A stretch of 64,000 nucleotides of DNA from Papio anubis. Its lineage: Eukaryota > Chordata > Mammalia > Primates > Cercopithecidae. Positions 46,866 to 59,158 of the stretch are shown here, one piece after another; positions within the stretch are counted from its first letter, which is position 1; every line of letters begins with the position of its first letter. Both the position numbers and the translations under genes were made by a program. The stretch covers positions 124,877,610 to 124,941,609 of the forward strand of contig NC_044996.1 of the NCBI RefSeq assembly GCF_008728515.1. Reading direction: 5' to 3'. The notes under the pieces were generated by a model that had not been told where the DNA came from, searched no databases, and saw only the letters and a list, made by a program, of their open reading frames with translations.

Positions 46866-46882
46866 AGAGAGAGAGAGAGAGA
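46866..46882. repeat. (AG)n run at the contig edge
   Basis: A 17-base AG run precedes 'gggagagagagtgtgtgtct'. At the equivalent point of unit 1 (30187-30203) the sequence is CA-rich instead, so this is the only edge difference at the start of the duplication. Confidence 0.9.
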
Positions 46883-47004
46883 GGGAGAGAGAGTGTGTGT
46901 CTTGGGCCACATCCCAGCCCTACAGGTCAAAATCTCTGGGGATGAGGTGCAGGAGTTTGTTTTATTAACCACCTCCCCAGGTAATTCCTATTTAGCCATA
47001 AGAT
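46883..47004 (+). mobile_element. MER5-like remnant, partial (unit 2)
   Basis: Copy of 30204-30325, cut on its left side by the assembly gap. Confidence 0.6.
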
Positions 47005-47243
47005 GCACCTGGTCTGCAATGGGCAGAGCGGCATGTCTCAAAGAGTAGCTGTGCACCTTCTAACTCAGAATTGCCAAAGGAGCTTGATGACAGTGCAGAT
47101 ACCTTCCTTCTGTTGCTTGGGAAGGAGGCGAAGAGGTGGATGGAGTATAAAAAATAAGGAGACTGTATAAAATGGGAGATTGACATCACTTCAACTCCCA
47201 CCTGGCAGGAGTAGATAAGGCCAATTCTCTTGTAATTGACAGC

Positions 47244-47492
47244 ATGGAACGTCCCTCCTGCTGCCTGACCACCTGCACATCCTTCCTTCTCTTCCTCTCC
47301 CTGGCAACTGCCGCAGCCAAGGCTGCCCCTCAGGGGATGCTGAGAGCCGTGGTTAAAGAAGAGGGAGAGGAACTCAGAGAAATTGTGGAGTCAGGGAGAA
47401 AAATAAGGAAGGGCATGAGAATTACAAACAGCCATAGGCTTCTGTTTATATTGCAATTCAGTCCAGCGGAAATAAATAAATACCTATTTTGA
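47244..47492 (+). CDS. Hypothetical short secreted protein (unit 2 copy)
   Basis: Identical in protein sequence to the 82-codon frame at 30565-30813, with the same TATA-like motifs upstream (47146-47173). If the duplication is an assembly overlap, this is the same locus counted twice. The function is unknown and the coding status doubtful. Confidence 0.25.
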   Translation: MERPSCCLTTCTSFLLFLSLATAAAKAAPQGMLRAVVKEEGEELREIVESGRKIRKGMRITNSHRLLFILQFSPAEINKYLF

Positions 47493-49823
47493 GATCTGTA
47501 CTTGCTGAAACAACAAGAATATATTATTCAGCCAAAAGAGTGCCTTCCAATTGCATTAAATTGTGTCTATGTGCAGATAAGGGTCCAGAAGGCTGTGAAT
47601 CATATTAATCCCTAATTGGTAGAATTTAATGTTTTTCTTATTTCAGTATATTAATCTGTGCTATTTGAAAGTTTTACCCCAAGCATGGATTATTTTTATA
47701 ATCAGAAGTAAATAATAAAGCCATTTTTCATTTAGAAGAAAACAAGAGGTCACAGTGCTAAAATGCTACGAGGACAGATTATGGAAGGATACAGCCCCTT
47801 TATTCAAGAAACTCACACACTCAGTGGTCAGAATCATGGATGTTTCCTGAGTTGCACGGACATGTAGTTATGTGGCCCCACAACAGATGTCCGGGTTGGG
47901 CTTGCCTACAGGGAGTGGCATTTGGTCCAAAAGTCCAAGATGGATTCCAAATGAATGCTATTGAGTGCAGATCTGACGAGGAGTGTAGTTTATTAAAGGA
48001 GGGGAACTTGTCAAGATTATTTAGTATAAATAAAGTTGATTTGGAGATAAATATATGGGTCTGAGGAATCTAGAAACAGCAGGTGTAATGCTACAGAAAG
48101 ATAGTAATCTTGCAATTATAACAATGAGACGAGTCAATAACTTGGCTGGAAATTGAGCAAGTAAACCTGAGGCCTCCTTAAAGATAGAACCACTTCTTGT
48201 TGCCCTGGGACTTGCTCCTCGTGGTACTGAGATGATAATAGAATTGTCACATGCAAATGAATTAAATCATAACTAGGCATGGAACAATGATCTCTGTAGA
48301 AGTTTTGGAGGGCTTTGTACATTTGATAAAAGATGAGCTCAGGAAGGGAAGAATCTGAATTGAACAGGATCTGCTTACTTGGGAATTCTTTGAGTATTGT
48401 ACACCTATGGTATCTTCTTCCACTGACTTTAGTCATGGTCATGGAAAATAATAAGCTAAATATTTGTGAGTTCATATTGTCTCAGTCTCCTGCTTAAAGC
48501 TTGGGAGAAAAAAAGAAAAACAGATAAAGCAACCTGGAGGGAGGTGGGGGGGAGTTACAATTGTAAATCACTGCTAGGATTTTGAAAGCTGGATCAGCAA
48601 AGCTACCTTAAATTCTAAGCTTCTCAACTTTCACTTATGCTGCCCACAACTAGAGTTGCTATTTTTTATATTTCCTGTATCTATCACTTTCTATTAGCTC
48701 AAGCTCTGGCAGGGAACACCAGTTCATTAAATGACAAATATGAACCTAAATACCAAAACACAAATGCTGAAACTGTTATGAGGCCCCTTCTTGACAGTGA
48801 TGGATAAAGGCAGAAACAAGGGAGGAGTTTCTACTTGGGTGCTGCACAATACACCTTTGCCTTGGGCAATCTCAGGCACCTTAGGCAAGGACTTGGAGGA
48901 AAACCCTGACTTCGCCATCACACTTTCATTGAGTCAGTTTTCAATGTGCTATCTGTGCTATCTGCTGGGGATCAAGAAGATAAAAAGAGAAAGGTAACTT
49001 GGAAATGAGAATGGGATGGGAAAAGAGGAGAGAAAAGGGGAGGCTAGGTGGAGAAAAACGGTTATAATACAATGTCATGACCAGTGGGCCCTGTGGCCAG
49101 CTTGGGGTCATATTCTGTCTCCTGGAATTTCCATTGCTTTCACCTGTTGACAGCAGCTAGCACCTTGCTAGGGCAGTTACCAGCCTAAGGCTAATTTTAC
49201 TACTAACAAAAGGTAGGATTTACTAGGTTCTCTGCAGTGACTTTGAAAACATCTGTGATAAAGCGTCAATAACTGAAATCAAAAGAAGCATCTCAAGGGA
49301 GGAGATGAGAAATCAGAAATAGGATATGAGAAACAGTCACTGACTTATTTGCCACCAGTGTTAATTATACATGAATGGTTTTTCAGTTTGAAAGAATGCT
49401 GCATTTAGGAAGCTTTAACTGATACTGATTATTTTTGTATCTTAGGGTCTCAGATCTACAACACCTGAACACCTCCCCTGAGGAAGCCTCGAGTTCAGTG
49501 CTAGCTCTGCAGTCAACATGAACCTAAAATATTACTACAGACAGGAATAGTTCTGGATCAAGATTCTGATCTTCTTTCCACTTTTTCAGACTCATCAGAA
49601 GAGGTGTCTAAAAAGATGCACAAAAAAAAAATTGTAAGTGGACCATTATTGCCTGAGGGTCTAAAGTTTTACCAGATGCTTTTTACAATGAAGTATATAT
49701 AATGTACATGCTTGTGGAAAATGCTGGGTCTTAAACCCAACCTCTATTAACCCGATTATTGCTCATTAATCATGGCTAAAAATCTAGCATCAAGAATCAT
49801 TGAGATCCTAGCTACTTAAAGGG
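47493..49823. other. Intergenic DNA (copy of 30814-33144)
   Basis: Copy of the unannotated stretch in unit 1, including the possible short exon, here at 49590-49633. Nothing further is recognised. Confidence 0.5.
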
Positions 49824-49971
49824 TAATCCCTGGATCAACAGCATCAGCAGCATCCGAGAGCTTGTTGGAAATGCAGAATCTCAGGCAGACCTGCTGAACC
49901 AAAAATCTCAGTTTAACAAGACCCACAGGTGATTGGAATTTCCCTTTCACATTTGAGAAGCACTGCTCTAG
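49824..49971 (+). mobile_element. MER5-like hAT-Charlie remnant (unit 2)
   Basis: Copy of 33145-33292. Confidence 0.75.
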
Positions 49972-50526
49972 ATCCTCTCTCTTGAGGAGGTCATTTACGT
50001 CAGGTTCTATTCTTAATAGGAAACAGGTTGAGAAATAAAACAGGGCTACAAATACGAACCATAAAATGTGAAGTTTTTAGTGAATATTGAAAACAAGGCA
50101 GCAAAATGGCTGTTTATTAAACCTGACATATTCTGTACCGAGATCAAAAGGCAGGTGTTACAAGGACCAGAGCTCTAATTATGAAGTTGGCTATTTCAAC
50201 ACGACCAGCTACTGAACACTACATGCTTCCCCTTCATGCTTTTAATCTTTCCCATAAATGCCACATGGTTCTTTTGGCAGAATCAGCTCCCAGATTTGCA
50301 GTGGGAATTAGACAAGAACATTTTCTCCTTCCTTTCCTTTGAGATGCAGGGATGGGGGCTGGAGCAGGCAGCAGGGAGCACTTCTGAGGCCAGGAGTAAG
50401 CAAAACTAAAACCAGAAAAGGGGTGCCAAGATATGAATGCCAGAGGGAACATAAGGGCACAAAACTGCAAGAGGGGGAAGGAGGGTAACACATTACCAGG
50501 TGCCTGGGACCAGAGACATGCCAAGT
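49972..50526. other. Intergenic DNA (copy of 33293-33847)
   Basis: Nothing recognised. Copy of the corresponding stretch in unit 1. Confidence 0.5.
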
Positions 50527-50537
50527 GGTAGGGTCTT

Positions 50538-51291
50538 TTTAATTTTTATTTTATTTCTTAAAATGTATTTTTAATTAACAAATAAAACTTGTATTTATGG
50601 TATCTAACATGATGTTTTGGGACAGGTAGACACTGTGGAATGGCTAAATCCAGCTAATTTACATATGCATTGCCTCACATTTTTATTTTTTTGTGCTGAG
50701 AACACTTAAAATTTACTCTTAGCGATTTTCAAGAATATAATACATTGCTATTAATTATAATCACCGTGTTATACAATAGATCTCTTGAATTTATTCATCC
50801 TAAGTGAAATTTTGTATCCTTTGACCACCCCACTCCCAGTGCCCAGGCAACCAACATTCCACTGTCTGCTTCCATGAGTTAGACTTTTTTAGCTTCCACA
50901 TATATGAGTGAGATCATGTGGTATTTGCCTTTCTGTGCTTGGCTTATTTCACTTAGCATAATGTCCTCCAGGTTCATGCATGTTGTCACAAATGACAGAA
51001 GTTCTTCTCTTTTTAAGGCTGAGTAATATTCCATTGTGTATATATACCACATTTTCTTTATCAGCTCATCTGTTGATAGCCATTTAGGTTGATTCTATAT
51101 CTTGACTGTTGTGAATAGTGCTGCAACAAACATCAGAGGGGGTGCAGATATCTCTTTGACATACTGATTTCATTTCCTTTGTATATATACTGAGCAGTGG
51201 GATTACTGGATTGTATGGTATTTCTATTTTTAATTTTTTGAGGATCCTCCATACTGTTTTCCATGTAGCTGTACTAACTTACATTTCCAGG
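50538..51291 (-). mobile_element. 5'-truncated L1, antisense (unit 2)
   Basis: Copy of 33859-34612 with the same near-perfect 11-bp duplication on each side (50527-50537 and 51292-51302). Confidence 0.9.
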
Positions 51292-51302
51292 GGTATGGTC
51301 TT

Positions 51303-53293
51303 AATAAGGAACTAAGGGTGGGACTAAAGAGTTATCTTGAGGTAGGGTAGATAGCTCCTCTAGATTGAAGGCATCTTTTTTTATTTTTAGTGGCCAGTGC
51401 CTGGTACAGAGACCCAGCTAAAGAACCAGGGGAAGACTGGTTCATTCAACATGGGAGTGAAATTATGAAAGGTGTTAAGAGAAGTATGGAGATAAATTGG
51501 CTCAACATCTCTGCATAGGTTGATGGGTCTAAAAAGCTAAAGAGGGATGCAGTCTTACAAAGCATCATCGAGGATGGAGGATGCTATGCATAGAACCAGA
51601 CTTCATCAAAACTTGAAACAGATATTTTGTTATCAGCATCCTATCTCTGCATTCTGACTTTCTTTCTCTCCTCCTGCTGCCTCCTCCAACCCACATTCAA
51701 ACCCCTGGTGTGATCTGTCAATCAATTCCTTTAAGCCTATAGGTGGCAACCAATTGACTTGTTGTCCTCTTTTAAGGAAACTGAATGTGATTGTCTACTC
51801 TTTAAAGATTGAATAATCTTCTAGACCCAAATCAATGGTGCCCCCTGAAATTCCTCAAACCCACGTCAACAGACACCTGCTCCATCTATCCCAAAGACAG
51901 GTTCGTGTACATGACATTCTGAAGGTATAAGAAAAGAGAACTTCCATAACCAGATAGAGGGGCTAAAAGAGGTGGATGACCTCAAATGTTCAACCCTGAG
52001 TTCTCGAGAAAATCATAAAGACTGAGGCAAAGGAGATGGATCTTTACTAAATGCAGGGTTGTTATTTTAACAAAACACTTTAATAATACTGTAATTTTTC
52101 TTAGGCCTTATCTCAGATTTCTCTTTTATGGTTTTTAGTCCTTTCTTGTTTAGGATATGTAGAAGGTTTTCCAGATAAGTATCATACCTCCTTTTGTTCC
52201 TCTTGGACTCAAATGCCCAATGATTACCCCAATTGGTTCAAATGACCTGAAATCTAAGGGAACAGAATTGGCCAGAAACAAACCGATGGCCCACTGATTA
52301 CCCCAATTGGTTCAAATGCCCTGAATTCTAAGGGAACAGAATTGGCCAGAAACAAACGTTCTAATATTCAAGAGCAGCAGGTGAATGGTTTGTTATCAAT
52401 GCTAATTAGAATTCCATTTTCCTTATAGATCATATAGTTTAACTAATTGCATTGAACTATTAACTTGGAGAGAGGAGAAGGAGGAAGAAATACTACTCTC
52501 TTGTTGCTTTCCTAATATCTGTCATTTTCAAAAGGCTTGTTTGGCACACACAGATGATTCTGGTGTCAGTGCAAAACTGAACTCTGCAGCATATGTTGCC
52601 AAATGTTACAGCTCCCACTTAATGTTCGCCCTCTACATTACTTGTCAAATTAGACATGCTAGTAATATCCATAATTACATGTTGCAAGAAATGGAGCTGC
52701 AGTCTGAAGTGTTCTTAGATGCTAATTAGACTTCAGGGAAATCCCTACGAACAATGCATTCAAGCATCCTCTAACCTCTGGCTTGGAGGCCTGGCATAGG
52801 TTCTTTTGTAATGCCAACATTTTACCCATAATTTCTAAGTGTCTCTGATAATTTAGAATGCTTCTTAAAAGGAAAAATAGCAAAAAGCTAATCCCCAGGG
52901 GGTCTGAAGAACCATTTCCCAGTTTTAGCAAGATTATGTTGTGCTAATTCTATCTTTGCAGACTACAGCAAACAAGAAAGCTTAAGACCTGGGCTATACT
53001 CAAAAATTCACGAGCCTCAACTTCCTATCCAGTCTTTCTGAGACTCTGCTCCACCTATGTCCCTTCCCTCGTCCCAGTTGCTCCCATTAGTTGTCACTGT
53101 GGTCTCCTCCCTTATGCATTTAATCTATACATATTTATTGAACACGTATTGTATGCCTGGCACTGTACAAAGATGAATGACCCCTATTCTCAAGGCGGTC
53201 ATGTAAAATGAAGTACACTGATACATGGAGAAATTATTCTAAACCATGAAGTAACTGCAATGGTGGTGAGACAGAAGTACTGTGGAGGAGAAC
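51303..53293. other. Intergenic DNA (copy of 34624-36614)
   Basis: Contains the 74-bp tandem repeat at 52216-52357. Otherwise nothing recognised. Confidence 0.5.
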
Positions 53294-53649
53294 TGTATTA
53301 GTCCATTTTCATGCTGCTGATAAAGACATACCAGAGACTGGGCAATTTACAAAAGAGGTTTAATGGACTTACAGTTCCACATGGCTAGGGAGGCCTCAAA
53401 AATCATGGCAGAAGGTTAAAAACACTTCTTACATGGAGGTGGCCAGAGAGAGAATGAGCACCAAGTGAAATGGGTTTCCCCTTATCAAGCCATCAGATCT
53501 CATGAGACTTACTACCACGACAACAGTATGGGAGAAGCCACCTCCATGATTCAATTCTCTCCCACTAAGTTTCTCCCAAAACATGTGGGAATTATGGGAG
53601 CACAATTCAAGATGAGATTTGGGTGGGGACACAGACCCAAACCATATCA
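53294..53649 (-). mobile_element. THE1/MST-type MaLR LTR, antisense (unit 2)
   Basis: Copy of 36615-36970. Confidence 0.9.
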
Positions 53650-53654
53650 GGAAC

Positions 53655-55712
53655 CCAAACCAGCTTGAGGGATATGTGTGTGTTTGTGCATGTGCCCACA
53701 CACATGCATGTGTGTTTTGGAGAGTAGGGTATATTTCATGCACTGTCAGTGCCCTGCCCATGTACTGTGGAACCCCTTTGCATTTTCATGCACATCAGCT
53801 TCAGGTCACTTTCATTCCCAGCAGCCAGCACTGTGTCTCTTTGTTGGAGGACAGCTCTCAGGCTGCAAGAGCCCATTTTGTCTGTGCACATGCACAGAGA
53901 GCTGGAAGTGACTGGGAATTTACTTTCCCGGGGCAGCTCTTATGACCGACAAGTATAACAATATAAATATGCCAGCTCCTTTGCCCTTGATCAAGGCAAC
54001 TTTAATGTGTAACTTACACTTTCCGCAAAAGTCCCCTATGAGAAGGCACCAAAGTTACTCTCCATGGGAACATCACATCTTTGCTTGGCCTCCTTTCTTT
54101 GTCTGTCTCTCTTCCCCACTCTCCTATTGGCTTTTTCCTGGGAACACCTACTAATAAATCACTTACGCATGAATTTTCAACTCAGAGTCTACTTCTGGGC
54201 TATGCAAATAAAGACAAAGTGAAGGAAAAAAGTCTTCCTTGAAAGTTTACCTAAGCCAGGATGGAAGAATTTAGCAAGATGAAGATAAGAGTTTCGACCC
54301 AAGGAGGTGATGAAAAGGGGTGCTGTGGACAGACATTTCAGACAGCATGAACAAAAGCATGCCAGCAATAAGCAGCCTGGAATACATAGGGAGCTACAAG
54401 CACATCCCAGAGCATAGCTTTGAGAAAGGATTGGCTACTGAGGAGAGAAGTGGTCAGGCACCACATCTTCAAGAGTTTGATGCATTTGGTGTGCTAGAGC
54501 CAGCTAGCAGCTAATTGTTAATTATTCGGAAATTGTGTGATTTGGTTGATAAACTGTGGTTTGGAATTGGCCATAGTGGAGGTATTTACACCATGGAAAT
54601 TTGCAAACAGTCAAAATCAGGGCCTTCTTGTTTTGATAAACTGGTTTATCAGCACACCACTTTGCCATGCAGAGAAGTTTCTTTTTAATCCCATAGGCAG
54701 CAAGAGGGGTGGGCATTGACTGTTTTTAGCAGTGACAATGGAGTGATACAGCCAGATTTGTATTTTACATCCAAAAACTTGATAGCCATGTTATGTGGGG
54801 AAAGATAAGGGCCTAAACCAAGAAAGTGGTATCAGACATGGAGTATGAAGGATGGAAAGACTGACAAATTCATTTTTGAGGAATGATGGACAAGTTGATT
54901 GGGTAGATGGCTGGGCCAGCTACCAAGAAAGTTGGAGAATACAGAAGAGAAAAGTTAATTGAGGTGACAAGTTTACTTCTGAGAATGTTGAATTTCAGAG
55001 TTCTTAGGGACTGGGCAGTTGCATATAAGCATAAGAATCTCCACAGTTCCACTCACTTAAGAGAAGAAACAGGATGAGTCCTAGCCAGGCACTACTGATC
55101 AAACTCATTCACTCCTCCTCTGTGTGAAAGTCTCTACTGCTATTCTGTCAGTTTCCACCTGCACTCATAACTCTTTAGTAGAAGGACACTTCCTCTGAAG
55201 GCAGGGCTGCTCTGGCCAGCCTTGGCAGGCCTAGACCCTAGGTAATTCCCTCTTCTGGATGTATGTAGTTTTATCTCTCAGGCATTTAAGCCGGGGGTCC
55301 CAGGATACCACCTAGAATGCTCTTCAGATGGCCACACCTTGTATTCTTAGTTAATGGCCCTCCTTCCCCAAACACGATGTTGGGCTGGAAAGTCAGACAT
55401 TTATCCTTCAACTCTTCCCTCCCTCAGGTGACTTCCAACCTTTCCAGAACAGCTGGCCCAACAGGTAAAAAGCAGCCTTAGTTTTCCTTCCTTTAGTGAG
55501 GAAGTGATAATCCCAATGTCTGGAGAATTGATCTCAGGTCCCCAAGTACCCATCTTATTTCCTTCCTAGGACCTAGGGAATCTGAGGAAGATGGTATTCT
55601 TGGAGGCTGATCATGACCCCCCAGTTTCTTGAAGAAGCTCTAACCTTTCATTTTACAACATAGATTATTAACTTTTATTTGAAGATGTAGTTTTCAACCA
55701 AATTCTATAGGC
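53655..55712. other. Intergenic DNA (copy of 36976-39033)
   Basis: 5' flank of the provirus, nothing recognised. Confidence 0.5.
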
Positions 55713-55718
55713 ATTTCT
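55713..55718 (+). repeat. Provirus target-site duplication, 5' copy (unit 2)
   Basis: 'atttct', matching 63510-63515 on the far side of the complete provirus. Confidence 0.95.
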
Positions 55719-56035
55719 TGCAGGGGCCTTTGAAAACAGTATGCTGAGAATAGATAGGGCTCAAGGACAGTATCTCCAATTGAACTTTTAATGAACTCCC
55801 GTAGGCGCCAAGAAGGCGGGCAGATAAAGAAGAGCATAGAAACAAGGAACTGAGTAGAAGGTTACATGTGGGAAAAGAAAGTTTGTTTTGCATTGCATTC
55901 TTTCTGCTGACGTGGGGTTTATGGAGTATAAATAAAGTGAGGCGGAGGCTCTGAGTGCGGCCGCCATGTTTTCTGTGTGTCTTTGTCTTTTGTGTGTTCT
56001 TTCATTCTCCACCACCCCCGGCACGGACCCCAACA
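55719..56035 (+). mobile_element. Provirus 5' LTR (unit 2)
   Basis: 317 bp, same as 39040-39356, with 'tataaataaa' at 55927-55936. With 63193-63509 it bounds a complete 7,791-bp provirus. Confidence 0.95.
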
Positions 56036-56037
56036 AG

Positions 56038-56055
56038 TGGCGCAGCGAGCAGGGT
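56038..56055 (+). other. Primer-binding site, fits tRNA-Ser(UGA) (unit 2)
   Basis: Same 18 bases as at 39359-39376. Confidence 0.75.
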
Positions 56056-56059
56056 CAGC

Positions 56060-56069
56060 ACGGGTGAGT
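56060..56069 (+). other. Candidate leader splice donor (unit 2)
   Basis: Same 'acgggtgagt' as at 39381-39390. Confidence 0.55.
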
Positions 56070-56149
56070 AGGGGAGAACAAGAAGGGGAACCCCCTAGGG
56101 GCGGGTAAGGCCCGGATATTGTTAAGGGGAACCTTCTTAAGCTTTCATT

Positions 56150-58391
56150 ATGGGGAATTCCATCTCTCTGGCCTCAGAATATTTACGGCTGTTTCAAGGA
56201 CTGTTGCTGTCTATAGGAGTAGAAGTGAAAGAAAAAGACTTTGAAGTGATTGTTTGCCCATGTTGAACAACATTGTTACTGGTTTCAGTATCAGACTAAA
56301 GTGCAGCTGAATCGGAGAAAATGGTTACAGGTAGTAAAAGCTCTGCTTAGAGCTCTCCAGTTAGGGGATATTATGCCTCTAAAATTGTGGACCTTGTGTG
56401 ACTCTATCACTCAGACATTAGAGTTACTTGAGACTGATTCAGAGTGTGGTAATGTAGCCACAGGAGGAAAGGTATCTGAGGATTTGGAAAAAAAATAAAT
56501 AAATAAATCTGAAATGGAGCCCATTTGTGCCAGGATAACACAGGATGGGGGGGGGGTAGCAAAAAGGGGGAGAAGAGAAAAAGCCAGCTCTTCCTTCTTC
56601 TAAGGGAAATTTTGACATGCAGTGTATTATGGAAATGCTTCAACAAATATTACAGATATATTCTTCTAATTCACCTTTGTGAGCTTTCCCTGTTTCTTTT
56701 CCTTCTGCCCTGTTAAAAGAGGATTTTCCAGAGCCTCCAACCCCCCGGCTTCCTTATCTTTACCTTTGTTTGGCAAAGTTGAAGCCCTGTTCACATCAGA
56801 CATACTTTAAATTTATACTAAACACCTATTTAATATGTCAAAACCAGTGTATATGTATATCTTATTGTTTGTTAAAATATTATGAGTATTTCAATAGTCA
56901 ATAAATAAGCACATTAATATTAACTATTAATATTACTATAGTATTAATAACCCCAACAATGTGCACACAATTTTTCTAGGAAATTGTTATGTTATAGGGG
57001 TGCATAGGTTCCACCAATTTACACTCCAAACAGAAGTTGAGTATTCGAGTTGCTTAACACATTAACTACCTCTTGATATTTTCTCTGTTTTTAAATTTTA
57101 ACCATTGTATTGTGTATGTAATGATTCTCAATTTGGTATTAATATACATATTTCCTAGTGAGTAATGATGTTAGACATATAGGTTTATTGTCATTTCTTT
57201 GTTCTGCTACTTTTGGTTGGGTTATTTGCCTTTTCCTATTAATATGTTGGAATTCTTTATATTTGGGGATATGAGTATTATTATATATTATATATACTTT
57301 TAATTTAAAAAAAAATTTTTAAGGAGCTGGATCTGTTTCCAATTATTTGTGCTTCTTTTGCTCCTAATGCTCAGTTTTTAAATGGTGGCAATAATGTCCA
57401 ATTTAATCCCTTACAAATTAAATTTTTAAAAGAAGTGAAAGCTGCCATTTCTAACTATGGACCTCAATCTCCTTTTATCCTTGGTCTTCTTGATGTTTTT
57501 TCATCAGAAAATTTGATGATTCCTATAGACTGGAAGACTTTGGGGAAGGCTTTTCTTGATCGTTCTCAGTGGTTACAATTGCACAGCTGGTAAATGGACA
57601 AGGTGCACGTACAGGCTAGGAAAAATGTTATGTGTGATCCCCCTGGACCCACTGAGGAACAATTCACAGGCACGGGCCAATATGCTACTCTTTATGCTCA
57701 GGCTGGTCTAGATGATGTTGCCTTTACTCAAATCAAGACTTTGTTTTTAAGGGCCTGAAATAAGGTAGAGATAGCAGGAAAATCTTCCCTTTCCTCTGTG
57801 AAGATTTTACAGGGCACAAATGAATCATGTCCAGATTTCGTAGCCCGTCTTCAGGATGTTGTCTTCAAAATTGTGGGTGCTGGCCTTGTTTCAAAAATTT
57901 TGTTACAAACATTGTCTTTTAAAAATGCTTACACTGACTGTTAAAAATTGTTAAAATCGTTAAAGGCCAATGGGGCCAATTTAGATAAATATATTAAAAC
58001 TTGTGTTAATGTTGGAGGGGCTATTTATAATGCTCAATTATTTGCTGGAGCTTTGTCTAAAGCCTTAAAAGGAAATAACAAACAAGGTGTTTGCTTGCAG
58101 TGTGGTAAACCTAGACATTTCAAAAAAGAATGTCATAAAAATTGAATACTTTTATTCCTCAAGGCAAAAAGCTGCCTTCAGAGGTGTACAAATGTTGTGA
58201 TAAAAGGTCGACATTGGACAAATAAATGTCGTTCCAAAACTGATAAAAGTGAAAATTTACTGTCTCCTCTCCTGGGAAACGGGAGCCAGGGCCCACAGAC
58301 TTGGGGCCCCAACAATTACAATACAAGTCTACTACAATACCCAGTGAGCAATGACCTACAACATCAAGGAATAAATTCAAGTCCTCCTTAA
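56150..58391 (+). pseudogene. gag: Provirus gag remnant (unit 2)
   Basis: Same breaks as unit 1: an early stop after the myristoylation-type start, a frameshift in matrix, the antisense L1 insert, a stop in capsid and one intact zinc knuckle (58092-58133). Two of the four inter-copy differences fall here. A/G at 57774 lies in the gag-like region, and A/G at 58231 changes a His codon to Arg in the open frame after the broken second knuckle. Confidence 0.85.
56804..57319 (-). mobile_element. Antisense L1-like insert within gag (unit 2)
   Basis: Copy of 40125-40640, same edges. Confidence 0.65.
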
Positions 58392-59158
58392 GGATCCCAC
58401 ACCTTACCCCAGTTTCTCAGCTTTATGCGGCAACTAAGCAGAGCACCGCTGCTGACTTAGCTATTACTCAGCCTTATACTTTGTCTCCTAATAGAGGAGT
58501 ATATAAATTAGCTATTAGAGTGTGTGGCCCTTTGCCAAAAGGACATGTAGGACTTTTGTTAGGTCAAAACAACAGTGCTATACGGAAGTTAATGATGATT
58601 CCAGAAATCATTGATCTTGATGTTACTAATAAAATTCTTGTTATGGTACAAGTTTCACAATTTATACGCCTAGAGGCAGGGGAACGTATTCTCAATAGGG
58701 AGGGTTTGGTAGCACAGAAAAAACTGTTTTTTGGGAAACTTTATTTTTTAATCAAAAGCCCTTATGTTCATTGCACATTAATGGAATAGTTTTTAAAGAG
58801 TTAATTGATACGGGGGTGAATATGTCTATCATTTGTTTAAATTAGTGGCCTATACAATGGGAAAAAAGACAAGTTTCAGTTATACTCACTGGCTTGGGTG
58901 CTGCTTCTGTGGTTTATCAAAACGTAGAACCTTTAACCTGTGTCGGTCCTAAAGGTCAACAAGGTCAAGTGTTTTTTTATATTGTTCCTATCAATATTAA
59001 TCTTTGGGAACAAGATCTTTCACAACAATTTGCTGCTTTTTTAAACATTCCTCATATTTCCTCAGCTGCCAAAAATATGATGTTCAAAATGGGCTACAAT
59101 CCTTTAAACTCATAGCCACCACTCCTATTTAGGTGAAACAGTGACCATTATCTAAAGA
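58392..59158 (+). pseudogene. pro: Provirus pro remnant (unit 2)
   Basis: Copy of the dUTPase-like and protease frame. The active-site D-T-G is at 58807-58815. C-to-T at 58748 relative to unit 1 is silent in the open frame (both Phe). Confidence 0.75.

Noticed and set aside
46470..47048. Open frames spanning the gap region
   Set aside because: They run through the 100 N and have no biological meaning.
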